Assembly: GCA_947630795.1 (NCBI GenBank)
Contig: CANRJC010000003.1
Span: 62,001-126,000, forward strand
Direction: 5' to 3'
DNA: 64,000 bases
Source of the DNA: an uncultured Phascolarctobacterium sp.
GTDB taxonomy: Bacteria; Bacillota; Negativicutes; Acidaminococcales; Acidaminococcaceae
Shown here: positions 32,176-40,782 of the stretch, piece after piece
Numbering within the stretch: position 1 is the first letter of the stretch
How the letters are laid out: each line of letters begins with the position of its first letter
Translations under genes and position numbers: made by a program
The notes under the pieces: generated by a model
Told to the model about the DNA's origin: nothing
The model's input: the letters and a program-made list of their open reading frames with translations, nothing else
Databases searched by the model: none

Positions 32176-32910
32176 ATGAGCTTGACGATCTATGCGGTGG
32201 CCGCTTTGGCGGTGCTGGCCGCTTCTTTTTTCACCACGGTGAGCGGCTTCGGCTTCGCCCTCATCGCCCTGCCCCTTTTGACCTGCGTGCTCTCGGTGAA
32301 GACCGCCGTCATTTTGGTGCTGGTCCTCTCTATCGCCGCCCGCAGCTTCAACATGCTGCAGACCCGCAGTTCTTGGCAGGGGCGGGTAGTGTTCACTCTT
32401 TTTTCGGGAAGCATGATCGGTGCCTTGCCCGGGGCTCTGGCTCTTAAATATTTGCCCATGGCCGAGGCAGAGCTGCTTTTGGGCGGCGTCATCTTGCTGG
32501 CCGCTTTTTTTATGAACCGCCACACTTATTTTCCCGTGCAAAATAAAAAGCTCGGCCGCCTGGCGGCGGGCTTCGTCAGCGGGCTCTTCGGCACAGCCAC
32601 GGGGGTGAGCGGCCCGCCCATCGTCCTCTACTGCCTCAACGAGGGCATGGAGAAGAGCGCCATGCGCTCCAACATGATCTGGTATTTCGGCCTGCAGTCG
32701 TTTTTCACGCTGCTGGTGAACTATTGGGCAGGGAACACGAAAACGGTGACGGATTGGCTGCTCTTGACGGCTCTTTTGCCGGCCATGTTTTTGGGCGTGG
32801 TGCTGGGCAACAGAGCTTTTAAAAAGATCGATCAGGCTCTCTTTCAAAAACTGGCGCTGGCGGCGGTGGCCGCAGGCGGCGTCAGCCTCTTGGTGCACGG
32901 CCTGCTGTAA
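32176..32910 (+). CDS. TauE/SafE-family membrane exporter (former DUF81)
   Basis: A 244-residue membrane protein with about eight helices in two halves. FTTVSGFGFALIALPLLTCVLS (about 17-38) and the second-half GLFGTATGVSGPPIVLYCLN (about 136-155) are the duplicated signature. Members export or import sulfite, sulfoacetate, acetate-like or other organic anions. Next to a pathway whose product is acetate, an anion exporter is plausible, but the substrate cannot be read. AGAGGAGGACAG precedes the ATG. It ends the plus-strand run before the aro promoter. Confidence 0.82.
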   Translation: MSLTIYAVAALAVLAASFFTTVSGFGFALIALPLLTCVLSVKTAVILVLVLSIAARSFNMLQTRSSWQGRVVFTLFSGSMIGALPGALALKYLPMAEAELLLGGVILLAAFFMNRHTYFPVQNKKLGRLAAGFVSGLFGTATGVSGPPIVLYCLNEGMEKSAMRSNMIWYFGLQSFFTLLVNYWAGNTKTVTDWLLLTALLPAMFLGVVLGNRAFKKIDQALFQKLALAAVAAGGVSLLVHGLL

Positions 32911-33039
32911 AAGCCGAAAAAAGAGAGGCGGCGCCTACTGCCGAGGCCGCGGGCCCTCGTCTTTAAAAAGGCAACTGTAAACATTTTTACAGTCGCCCTT
33001 GAGCTTTAAGAAAAATGTAACAAATTTTCTGCTTTTCCC

Positions 33040-33068
33040 TTGACGAGACAGACGATATAAGATAAAAT
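33040..33068 (+). promoter_or_regulatory. promoter of the aromatic amino acid (aro) operon
   Basis: TTGACG, a 17-nt spacer and TAAAAT, giving an RNA start near 33075 and a leader of about 325 nt before aroF. The 130 bases upstream hold only a hairpin (ACTGTAAA/TTTACAGT, 32974-32993) without a T tract. Confidence 0.7.
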
Positions 33069-33119
33069 ATTCATAAATCGTTGGCTTCTGCCTTCGAACT
33101 ATCTTTACAGGTGGATCAG

Positions 33120-33215
33120 ATGGTCACTTCCGTACAGATCGCCACTGCCTATTACAGCTTTTATTACGCACCGGTCTTTAGCACCGGCGTTTTTGCACGG
33201 CGCAATCAAAGCTAA
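33120..33215 (+). CDS. Phe/Tyr-rich leader peptide of the aro operon attenuator
   Basis: A 31-residue frame, beginning MVTSVQIATA and continuing YYSFYYAPVF, then STGVFARRNQS. Four tyrosines and two phenylalanines fall within ten codons and another phenylalanine follows. AGGTGG lies 6 nt before the ATG, about 45 nt after the predicted RNA start. It has no other coding features. The composition is what a ribosome-stalling sensor of charged tRNA-Tyr and tRNA-Phe needs. Downstream are alternative pairings and an intrinsic terminator before aroF, whose product is DAHP synthase. Confidence 0.85.
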   Translation: MVTSVQIATAYYSFYYAPVFSTGVFARRNQS

Positions 33216-33258
33216 AAGGCAGCAGATCCGTAAAGAGTGGCCGAAGGTCGGGGCTTAT

Positions 33259-33318
33259 CCGGTCCGGACCGGCAAAGCAGCTTGCAGCAGGCTCATTTAC
33301 GTGGGCCTGCTTTTCTTA
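33259..33318 (+). terminator. attenuator terminator of the aro operon with upstream palindrome
   Basis: AGCAGGCTC (33286-33294) pairs with GGGCCTGCT (33303-33311), followed by TTTTCTTAT. Just upstream lies a perfect 14-bp palindrome, CCGGTCCGGACCGG (33259-33272). Its CCGG/ACCGG can also pair with CACCGGTC and CACCGGC within the leader-peptide codons, giving the mutually exclusive structures expected for attenuation. Exact antiterminator pairing needs folding software. Confidence 0.75.
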
Positions 33319-33400
33319 TAGGCAGAGCCCGCAGCGAGGGTCTAACCATCGGTAAAAGTGCGGTCAAGGCGGTCCCGAAGCAAGAAAAGGAGAGGAAATC

Positions 33401-34414
33401 ATGGTAATCGTATTCAAACCCGGCGCATCTCTGGAAAGCAAAAACAAGATCAGAGCCAATCTGGAGGCCAGCGGCTTCCAGATCAACGAGATCAACGGCG
33501 TCAACATGACCATCTTCGGCATCATCGGCGACACCAGCGTGCTGGACATCAACCAGTACCGGGTGGACGACAGTGTCGAGAAAGTGATGCGGGTGCAGGA
33601 GCCCTTCAAACGGGCCAACAGGATGTTCCATCCCGAAGACAGCATCGTGAAGGTGGCCGGTGTGCCGGTGGGCGGCAACAAACTGCAGGTGATCGCCGGG
33701 CCCTGCTCGGTAGAGAGCGAAGAGCAAGTGTGTCAGATCGCCGCAGCGGTGAAGATAGGCGGCGCCAGCATGCTGAGAGGCGGCGCCTTCAAGCCCCGCA
33801 CTTCCCCCTATTCCTTCCAAGGTCTGAAAGAATTGGGCCTCGATTATTTGAAGGCCGCCCGGGAGGCGACCGGCCTGCCCATCGTTACCGAGATCATGAG
33901 CGCCGATATGATCGAGCGCTATGTGGAAGACGTGGACCTGATCCAAGTGGGCGCCCGCAATATGCAAAACTTCAGCCTTTTAAAAGAGCTGGGCAAGATC
34001 AGAAAACCCATTTTGCTGAAGCGGGGCCTGTCCGCCACCATCGAAGAGTGGATCATGAGCGCCGAATACATCATGGCCGGGGGCAACGAAAACGTCATCC
34101 TCTGCGAACGGGGCATCCGCACCTTCGAGCAGTACACCCGCAACACTTTGGACCTGAGCGCCATCCCCGCCGTGAAAAAATTGTCCCATTTGCCGGTGAT
34201 CGTAGACCCCAGCCATGCCGCCGGCATGTGGTGGATGGTGGAGCCTTTGGCCAAAGCTGCGGTGGCAGTGGGAGCCGACGGCCTCATCATCGAAGTGCAC
34301 AACAATCCCGAGTGCGCTCTGTGCGACGGCGCTCAATCTTTGAAGCCGGAGCGTTTTGCCCGCCTCATGGGCGAATTGAAGGGCATCGCCCGCATCATAG
34401 GCAGAGATCTCTGA
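33401..34414 (+). CDS. aroF: 3-deoxy-7-phosphoheptulonate synthase (DAHP synthase, type I-beta with regulatory domain)
   Basis: First enzyme of the shikimate pathway: PEP plus erythrose-4-phosphate to DAHP. It has 337 residues. Residues 1-68 form a ferredoxin-like (FL) domain that confers feedback control in Thermotoga-type enzymes. The barrel follows with AGPCSVESEEQV (about 100-111), KPRTSPYSFQG (about 132-142), KRGLSATIEEW (about 208-218) and DPSHAAGMWW (about 269-278). It is the first gene of a nine-gene operon and is preceded by a Phe/Tyr attenuator, so it is controlled both by transcription and, probably, by Tyr/Phe binding. RBS AAAAGGAGAGG. Confidence 0.96.
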   Translation: MVIVFKPGASLESKNKIRANLEASGFQINEINGVNMTIFGIIGDTSVLDINQYRVDDSVEKVMRVQEPFKRANRMFHPEDSIVKVAGVPVGGNKLQVIAGPCSVESEEQVCQIAAAVKIGGASMLRGGAFKPRTSPYSFQGLKELGLDYLKAAREATGLPIVTEIMSADMIERYVEDVDLIQVGARNMQNFSLLKELGKIRKPILLKRGLSATIEEWIMSAEYIMAGGNENVILCERGIRTFEQYTRNTLDLSAIPAVKKLSHLPVIVDPSHAAGMWWMVEPLAKAAVAVGADGLIIEVHNNPECALCDGAQSLKPERFARLMGELKGIARIIGRDL

Positions 34415-34464
34415 CGAAAAGCTTTATGTAAAACTGTAGGACGGTAGGACGGAGGTAAAAAAAT

Positions 34465-35367
34465 TTGGACGGCGATTTTAAGGGCTTGGGCCCCGACGGC
34501 AGCATCTCTTTTGCAAGATCGTGCTTTGCCGTCATCGGCTTGGGCGTCATAGGCGGCTCTTTGGTGAAAGCATTGCGCTCTTTGGGGGCGGGGAAGATCA
34601 TCGGCTTAGACAGAGATGAAGCGACTCTTCGCGCGGCAAAAGAGCAGGGCCTTTTGGATGAGGCCCTCTCTGTTCCCGGGCCGGCTTTAAAAGAAGCGGA
34701 CGTGGTGATCTTGGCCATTTACCCCGAGGCCGTCCGCGCTTTTATCGAAAAAAATGCGGTCTGCTTTAAAAAAGATGTCCTCTTGACAGATGTGACCGGC
34801 ATCAAAGGCACGCTGCCCTATGATATCCAAGCTGTTTTGCCTGCGGGCATGGAATTCATCGCCGGACATCCCATGGCCGGCAGGGAAGCCAAAGGGCTGG
34901 CCATGTCTTCCGAGAAGATCTTTCACGGGGCCAATTACATCATCGTGCCCACAGAAAAAAACAGCCAGCGGGCCGTAAAGTGGCTCAACGCTTTTGCTCG
35001 CGCTTTGGGCTGCAAACACACGGTGGAGATAGACCCCGAAGAGCACGATGGGATCATCGCTTACGTGAGCCAGCTGACCCACGTGACCGCCGTGGCCTTG
35101 ATGGACAGCCCCTCCTACAACGAAAACACCCGCTATTTCATCGCCGGCAGTTTTCGGGACGGGACCAGAGTGGCCGACATCAACCCGGAGCTGTGGTGCG
35201 ATCTCTTTTTGAGCAACAGAGAGAAGCTGGCCGCAGAAGTGGAAAAATACATCGGGCAATTGCAAGCGTGGCACAAGGCGCTCACAGCCGGCGACGGCGA
35301 AGCCATGAAGGCCATGATGCGTTTGGCCGGCGAAAGAAGAAGAGGATTGAACAGTGATAAAGTTTGA
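34465..35367 (+). CDS. tyrA: prephenate dehydrogenase
   Basis: Oxidative decarboxylation of prephenate to 4-hydroxyphenylpyruvate, the tyrosine branch. It has 300 residues: a Rossmann domain with VIGLGVIGGSLVKAL (about 24-38), then GHPMAGREAKGL (about 134-145) and a helical domain with SQLTHVTAVALMDS (about 200-213). The start is TTG at 34465 with GGAGGT 8 nt upstream. It lacks a C-terminal ACT domain, so tyrosine feedback may be weak. It overlaps aroB by 14 bp. Arogenate as substrate is possible. Confidence 0.92.
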   Translation: MDGDFKGLGPDGSISFARSCFAVIGLGVIGGSLVKALRSLGAGKIIGLDRDEATLRAAKEQGLLDEALSVPGPALKEADVVILAIYPEAVRAFIEKNAVCFKKDVLLTDVTGIKGTLPYDIQAVLPAGMEFIAGHPMAGREAKGLAMSSEKIFHGANYIIVPTEKNSQRAVKWLNAFARALGCKHTVEIDPEEHDGIIAYVSQLTHVTAVALMDSPSYNENTRYFIAGSFRDGTRVADINPELWCDLFLSNREKLAAEVEKYIGQLQAWHKALTAGDGEAMKAMMRLAGERRRGLNSDKV

Positions 35368-36445
35368 CGGCCCGACGAGCAGCCTGAGAGTCGAACTGGG
35401 CGAGCGCTCCTATGATATTTATATCGGCGGCGGACTTTTAGACGAAGCGGGGGCGGCGACGGCTCGTTTGTTGCCCAAAACAAAGAAGGTCTGCATCATC
35501 AGCGACAGCAACGTGGCCCCTCTTTACGGCGAGCGCTTGCAAAAAAGTTTAAAAGCGGCAGGCCTCGTTCCCTTCCTTCTCACCTTTAAGGCAGGCGAAG
35601 AGAGCAAAAACCTCAATGTTTTGGGAAAACTTTTGGAAGCGATGGCCCAAGGGGGCCTCACCAGAAGCGACGCTCTCATCGCTTTGGGGGGCGGCGTGAC
35701 GGGAGACCTGGGCGGCTTTGCCGCCGCCTGCTACATGCGGGGCATAAGTTTCATCCAGGTGCCCACCTCTCTGCTCGCTCAGATCGACAGCAGCGTGGGA
35801 GGCAAGGTGGCCGTAGACCTGGCTGCGGGAAAAAATTTGGCCGGCGCTTTTTATCAGCCGAAGGCGGTCTTCATCGACACGGAGCTTTTAAGCACGTTGC
35901 CTCGCCGCTTTCTTCACGACGGCTGCGCCGAAGCTGTCAAGTACGGCTGTATCGAAGACGCAGAACTTTTCGCCCGTCTGAACGCCTGCGCAGACGAGGC
36001 CGCTCTGCTTGAGGCAGCGCCGGAGATCGTGGCTGCCTGCTGCGCCATCAAGGCCCGCATCGTAGAGCAGGACGAAAAGGACACCGGTCTAAGGGCCGTG
36101 CTCAATTTCGGCCACACCCTGGGCCACGCGGTGGAACAGCATTACGGCTACGGCACCTACACTCACGGCGAAGGCGTGGCCATAGGCATGTATCAGATCA
36201 CGAAAGGCAGCGAAGCACTGGGGCTGACGGCCCCGGGCACCGCCGCCGCCGTCAAAGAGATCTTGCTGCGCTATCGATTGCCCTTAGGTGACGATATCGA
36301 CAAAAAAGCACTTTTGGCAGTGATGGCCAAAGACAAAAAGAAACAGGGAGACAGCATCACCCTCGTTCTTTTAAAAAGGATAGGGGAGGCCGTCTTAAAG
36401 CGGCTCCCTTGGCAGGAAGTGCCTGCCTATATAGGTAGATCATGA
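35354..36445 (+). CDS. aroB: 3-dehydroquinate synthase
   Basis: Converts DAHP to 3-dehydroquinate; NAD- and metal-dependent. It has 363 residues. GGGVTGDLGGFAAACYMRG (about 111-129) binds NAD, PTSLLAQIDSSVGGKVAVDL (about 136-155) is the active-site loop, and metal ligands lie in the glutamate of CAEAVKYG and in FGHTLGHAVEQHYG (about 253-266) and HGE. It starts with GTG inside the tyrA end after AGAGGA and ends in a 4-bp ATGA overlap with aroA. Confidence 0.95.
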   Translation: MIKFDGPTSSLRVELGERSYDIYIGGGLLDEAGAATARLLPKTKKVCIISDSNVAPLYGERLQKSLKAAGLVPFLLTFKAGEESKNLNVLGKLLEAMAQGGLTRSDALIALGGGVTGDLGGFAAACYMRGISFIQVPTSLLAQIDSSVGGKVAVDLAAGKNLAGAFYQPKAVFIDTELLSTLPRRFLHDGCAEAVKYGCIEDAELFARLNACADEAALLEAAPEIVAACCAIKARIVEQDEKDTGLRAVLNFGHTLGHAVEQHYGYGTYTHGEGVAIGMYQITKGSEALGLTAPGTAAAVKEILLRYRLPLGDDIDKKALLAVMAKDKKKQGDSITLVLLKRIGEAVLKRLPWQEVPAYIGRS

Positions 36446-37752
36446 AAAAGATCCGCATTTACCCCGAAAAATTGCAAGGCACGGTGACGGTCCCTTCGTC
36501 TAAAAGCATGGGCCACCGTGAATTGATCTGCGCGGCCTTGGCTGCCGGCACCAGCAAAGTAGACAACATCAGTTTCTCTAAAGACATCGAAGCCACGTGC
36601 CGCTGTCTGCGGGCCATGGGAGTCAAGATCGCAGAAACAAAGAGCGCCTTTGAGGGACGCAGCGCTCTGCTCATCCATTCCGAAGGAAAGCTGGGCGGCA
36701 CGGAGCCGGGGGCCGACTGCGGCGAGAGCGGCTCCACGCTTCGCTTCTTCGTGCCTTTGGCCGCGCTTTTGGACAGGCCCTTCACCTTTACGGGAGGGGG
36801 CAAGCTGGCCGGCCGGCCTTTGGAGGCTTATTACAACATTTTCGCTCAACAGGGCATCAAGTATCATACGGAGGTGGCAACGACCGGGCTGCACCTGCCC
36901 CTCACCGTGGCGGGAAGATTGCGGCCGGGGCGCTTCTCTCTGCCCGGCAACGTGAGCAGTCAATACGTGAGCGGTCTGCTTTTTGCTCTGCCTCTTTTAG
37001 AGGGCGACTCGGTGATAGAGATCACTTCGCCTTTGGAATCTTCTTCTTATGTAGATCTCACACTTGCAAGCTTGGCTAAATACGGCATCAAAGTCGAAAA
37101 CGAAAAGGGCGAGCATCGCCGCTATTTGGTGCCGGGAGGCCAACACTACAGTCCGCGCTCGGCGGCTGTGGAAGGCGATTGGTCGCAAGCTGCTTTTTGG
37201 GCCGTGGCGGGAGCTTTGGGCGGTCCTCTTTCTTGCAAAGGGCTCGACCTCACATCTTTGCAAGGGGACAGAGTCGTGGCCGACTTGGTCGCTCGTCTCG
37301 GAGCGAAGATCGAGATAGGCTCCGACGGTCTGAGGGTAAAAAAAGGAGAGGGCAAAAGTTGCGTGATCGACGGCAGCAACTGCCCCGACATCATACCGGT
37401 GCTGACGGTGTTGGCGGCGGTGAGCCCCGGGCACAGCAGCATCGTCAATGCCGGGCGGCTGCGGCTGAAAGAGTGCGATCGTTTGGCCGCCATCAGCAGC
37501 GAATTGAACAAATTGGGGGCCAAGATCGAAGAATTGCCCGAAGGATTGGAGATAGAGGGAGTGCCTTTTCTTGAAGGCGGAGGAGAAGCGGAGGCATGGA
37601 ACGATCATCGCATCGCCATGAGCTTGGCCGTCGCTGCAGCCTGCTGCCGCCGGCCCTTCGTCCTCAACGGGGCCGACAGCGTGAAAAAATCTTATCCCGG
37701 TTTCTGGGAAGACTACGAAAAAGCAGGCGGTAAGATCGAGGTGTTAGCATGA
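36442..37752 (+). CDS. aroA: 3-phosphoshikimate 1-carboxyvinyltransferase (EPSP synthase)
   Basis: Adds enolpyruvyl from PEP to shikimate-3-phosphate. It has 436 residues, two inside-out alpha/beta domains. VTVPSSKSMGHRELICAALA (about 15-34) binds shikimate-3-phosphate, GESGSTLRFFVPL (about 94-106) binds PEP, and the C-terminal RLKECDRLAAISSELNKLGA (about 336-355) and DHRIAMSLAVAAA (about 391-403) are conserved. In the PEP loop this enzyme has GESGS where glyphosate-sensitive class I enzymes have GNAGT, so it falls with class II-like enzymes. ATGA overlaps occur on both sides. Confidence 0.95.
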   Translation: MKKIRIYPEKLQGTVTVPSSKSMGHRELICAALAAGTSKVDNISFSKDIEATCRCLRAMGVKIAETKSAFEGRSALLIHSEGKLGGTEPGADCGESGSTLRFFVPLAALLDRPFTFTGGGKLAGRPLEAYYNIFAQQGIKYHTEVATTGLHLPLTVAGRLRPGRFSLPGNVSSQYVSGLLFALPLLEGDSVIEITSPLESSSYVDLTLASLAKYGIKVENEKGEHRRYLVPGGQHYSPRSAAVEGDWSQAAFWAVAGALGGPLSCKGLDLTSLQGDRVVADLVARLGAKIEIGSDGLRVKKGEGKSCVIDGSNCPDIIPVLTVLAAVSPGHSSIVNAGRLRLKECDRLAAISSELNKLGAKIEELPEGLEIEGVPFLEGGGEAEAWNDHRIAMSLAVAAACCRRPFVLNGADSVKKSYPGFWEDYEKAGGKIEVLA

Positions 37753-38849
37753 GCGGGAGCATGGGCATGAACATGCGGGTGAACATTTTCGGCGAATCCC
37801 ACGGCGCTGCCGTGGGGCTCGTCATCGACGGGCTGCCGCCGGGTCTCCCTTTAGATCTGGACTTTGTTCAAAAAGAATTGGATCGGCGGGCCCCGGGCAA
37901 AAGCAAAACAGCCACGGCCAGAAAAGAAGACGACAAGGTGCAGGTGCTCAGCGGTTTTTTCAACGGCTGCACCACCGGCACTCCCTTATGTGCTGTCATT
38001 TACAATAAAGATCAGCATTCTCGCGATTACAGCGAGCTGGCCGCAAAGATGAGGCCGGGTCATGCCGATTATGCCGCTCACGTTCGCTATCAGGGGCACA
38101 ACGATCATCGCGGCGGCGGCCATTTTTCCGGGCGGCTCACCGCCCCCTTGGTGGTGGCCGGGGCCGTGGCCAAACAGGCCTTGGCTGGGGAGGGGATAGG
38201 GGTCTATGCTCACATCCTCAGCATCGGCGGGATAAAAGAAAGAGCTTTTTCTCCTTTGGGCGAGCCGGAAGAAAATTTGAAAAGTTTGGCGGCTCGGCCT
38301 TTCTGCGTCCTCGATGAAAGGGCGGGGCAGGCCATGGAAGAGGCCATCCTTGCGGCTAAAGAAGAACAAAACAGCCTGGGGGGCGTGGTGGAAGCGATGG
38401 TCCTGGGGCTCCCCGCCGGTTTAGGCGAACCTTTTTTCGATCCGGTCGAGAGCCGTTTGGCTCACGCTCTTTTCTCCGTGCCGGCGGTGAAAGGCGTGGA
38501 GTTCGGGGCGGGCTTCGCCTTGGCCGCCATGAAGGGGGCCGAAGCCAACGACGCCATGTATTACGATGAAGAAGGGAAAGTTCGCTGCTTCACCAATAAT
38601 AACGGCGGGCTGACGGGAGGGCTCACCAACGGCATGCCTCTTCTCTTCAGAGTGGCTGTAAAACCTACGCCTTCTATCGCCAGGACCCAGGCCACCGTGG
38701 ACGTAGTCAAAAAAGAAAATTGCCAGCTGACCGTCACGGGCCGGCACGACCCCTGCATCGTCCCGCGAGCGGTGCCGGTAGTGGAAGCGGTGGCGGCTTG
38801 GCAGCTGTACGATCTTTTATTGAATGCTAAAAAGTGGGTGAAACAATGA
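37749..38849 (+). CDS. aroC: chorismate synthase
   Basis: FMN-dependent 1,4-elimination of phosphate from EPSP to give chorismate. It has 366 residues. GESHGAAVGLVIDGLPPGL (about 14-32), DYAAHVRYQGHNDHRGGGHFSGR (about 98-120) and the C-terminal RHDPCIVPRAVPVVEAVAA (about 333-351) are the family signatures. The second signature reads HNDHRGGGHFSGRLT, where many have DxRxGGRxSxRxT; the histidine in GGGH replaces the usual arginine, which is common in anaerobes. It is coupled by ATGA overlaps to aroA and pheA. Confidence 0.94.
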   Translation: MSGSMGMNMRVNIFGESHGAAVGLVIDGLPPGLPLDLDFVQKELDRRAPGKSKTATARKEDDKVQVLSGFFNGCTTGTPLCAVIYNKDQHSRDYSELAAKMRPGHADYAAHVRYQGHNDHRGGGHFSGRLTAPLVVAGAVAKQALAGEGIGVYAHILSIGGIKERAFSPLGEPEENLKSLAARPFCVLDERAGQAMEEAILAAKEEQNSLGGVVEAMVLGLPAGLGEPFFDPVESRLAHALFSVPAVKGVEFGAGFALAAMKGAEANDAMYYDEEGKVRCFTNNNGGLTGGLTNGMPLLFRVAVKPTPSIARTQATVDVVKKENCQLTVTGRHDPCIVPRAVPVVEAVAAWQLYDLLLNAKKWVKQ

Positions 38850-39970
38850 TACCGGACAGAGATCTGGAAGAGTTGCGGCAAGAGATCGATCAGGTGGATC
38901 AGGACTTGGCCGACGTGTTGGAAAAAAGGCTGCAGCTGGTGATGGAAGTCGCCGCTCTGAAAAAATCCAAAGGGCTGCCGGTGAAAGACAAGAACCGGGA
39001 GGCCAAGGTCATCGCCAAAGTGGCCGGCTTTTTGGAGAATCAGGACTACAGCCTGGCCATCAAAAATATCATGCGGGGCATCATCGATCAAGCCTGCGTG
39101 CTGGAAGAGACGGCACTGGTGGAGATGGACGACAAAGTGGCCAAGGTGGCCTGCTTCGGCCCGGAGGGCTCTTTCACGCATCAGGCTCTGGAAGATTTCT
39201 TCAGCGATCGTCCCTTAGAGCGGCATCACTTCAACACTTTCGAAGAAGTCATCAGCAACGTGGCCTTGGGCCGCATGGACTACGGGGTGCTGCCCATCGA
39301 AAATTCTTCCACCGGCGGCATCACCGAAGTGTACGATCTTTTGCGCCAATACGACTGCCACATCGTGGGCGAACAGTGCGTGAAGATCGAGCAGGATCTT
39401 TTGGGAGTGGAAGGGGCGAGCATGGACAGCATCAAGACCGTCTATTCTCATCCCCAGGGCTTTAAGCAAAGCAAAGAGTTTTTCAAAAAATATCCCCACA
39501 TCGAGCAGGTGCCTTTTTTCAGCACCTCTAAAAGCGCGGAGGAAGTGGCGGCCAAGCAGGATATAACTTTGGCGGCCGTGGCGGGCAAAAAGGCGGCGGA
39601 GATCTACGGCCTCAAGATCATCGCACCGGCCATCAATTACGATTCCAACAACACCACCCGCTTCGTCATCATCGCCGGCCGGGCGGGAGCGGTGCCCAAT
39701 GCGGACAAGATAACGCTCATCGTGGCGGTGAAGCACGAGACCGGCTCTCTCTATAAAATGCTGGCCTCTTTCTATCACACGGGGCTGAATCTTCTCAACT
39801 TGGAGAGCCGGCCCATGGAAGGAAAGAGCTGGGAATATTTCTTCTACATCGACGTCACCGGCAATCTCTCCGATCCTTTAGTGGTGGACCTTATGGAAGA
39901 GATCGCCGGCAAGTGCACCTATTGCAAGATCTTAGGCAACTACAAGGCGTTCGAGCGCCGTCCCGGCTGA
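38846..39970 (+). CDS. pheA: bifunctional chorismate mutase / prephenate dehydratase (P-protein)
   Basis: Makes prephenate from chorismate and phenylpyruvate from prephenate, the phenylalanine branch. It has 374 residues: an AroQ-type chorismate mutase (about 5-90, DQDLADVLEKRLQLVMEVAA and KDKNREAKVI), prephenate dehydratase (about 95-275, FGPEGSFTHQALEDFF and NNTTRFVIIA) and an ACT domain (about 290-370) with the phenylalanine-binding ESRP. The ATG at 38846 forms an ATGA overlap with aroC, matching the other junctions; an in-frame GTG 12 bases earlier is a poorer start. The chorismate mutase also supplies TyrA. Confidence 0.94.
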   Translation: MIPDRDLEELRQEIDQVDQDLADVLEKRLQLVMEVAALKKSKGLPVKDKNREAKVIAKVAGFLENQDYSLAIKNIMRGIIDQACVLEETALVEMDDKVAKVACFGPEGSFTHQALEDFFSDRPLERHHFNTFEEVISNVALGRMDYGVLPIENSSTGGITEVYDLLRQYDCHIVGEQCVKIEQDLLGVEGASMDSIKTVYSHPQGFKQSKEFFKKYPHIEQVPFFSTSKSAEEVAAKQDITLAAVAGKKAAEIYGLKIIAPAINYDSNNTTRFVIIAGRAGAVPNADKITLIVAVKHETGSLYKMLASFYHTGLNLLNLESRPMEGKSWEYFFYIDVTGNLSDPLVVDLMEEIAGKCTYCKILGNYKAFERRPG

Positions 39971-40782
39971 TGGCCCCCCGTTTCGGCCTTGTGGGAGGCA
40001 AATTGGGCCACAGCCTCTCGCCGGCCATCCATCGGCTCTTCTTCGAGCTCACCGGCAAGAGGGGAGGGTACGATCTTTTGGAAGTGAGCCCCCAAGAGCT
40101 GCCCGCCTTCTTTCCAAAACTTGCCTCCTCTTACGGAGGCTGCAATGTCACCATCCCTCATAAAGTGGCGGTGCTGCCCTTTTTGCAAAAAGTGACGGGA
40201 GAAGCCGCCGCCCTAGGCGCAGTGAACACCGTAAAATTCACAGACGCGGGAGCCTGCGGCTACAACACCGATTATTTCGGCTTCAAACGTATGCTCGCTC
40301 ATTACGGACTGGCAGTGCAAGGAAAACGAGCGGCGGTGCTGGGCAGCGGCGGTGCGGCCCGAGCAGCGGTGAAAGTTTTGGCCGACGGCGGCATAAAAGA
40401 ACTTTATTTGGTGAGCCGCAAGGTCGATGCTATCGACCCCGCTTTTAAAATTTTGGCGCCCGACATTTCTTTTTTAAATTATAAAGAGCTGGGCGAAATA
40501 AAAGGCGATCTTTTGATCAACTGCACGCCGGTAGGGATGTACCCGGCAGCAGAGGAGTCGCCGGTAAACACAAGAGCGAGCGCCGCCTTTGCCGCTTCCG
40601 TCGATCTTATCTATAACCCGGCGGAGACTCTCTTCATGCGCCGGGCCAAAGAAGCCGGGAAGTTTTCCTGCAACGGTCTCTTCATGCTGGCGGCTCAGGC
40701 GGTGGCGGCCGAAGAGATCTGGCAGGGAGAGAGCTACCCCGACAGTTTGATCTTAAAGATAACGGAGGCGCTGACCGCATGA
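39970..40782 (+). CDS. aroE: shikimate dehydrogenase
   Basis: NADPH-dependent reduction of 3-dehydroshikimate to shikimate. It has 270 residues from the ATG that shares one base with the pheA stop. GKLGHSLSPAIHRLFFE (about 10-26) and NVTIPHKVAV (about 59-68, with the catalytic lysine) form the shikimate site. VLGSGGAARAAVKVLAD (about 122-138) is the NADP loop. It overlaps aroK by 4 bp. An upstream in-frame ATG inside pheA is rejected because it would lengthen the N-terminus beyond the family norm. Confidence 0.94.
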   Translation: MAPRFGLVGGKLGHSLSPAIHRLFFELTGKRGGYDLLEVSPQELPAFFPKLASSYGGCNVTIPHKVAVLPFLQKVTGEAAALGAVNTVKFTDAGACGYNTDYFGFKRMLAHYGLAVQGKRAAVLGSGGAARAAVKVLADGGIKELYLVSRKVDAIDPAFKILAPDISFLNYKELGEIKGDLLINCTPVGMYPAAEESPVNTRASAAFAASVDLIYNPAETLFMRRAKEAGKFSCNGLFMLAAQAVAAEEIWQGESYPDSLILKITEALTA

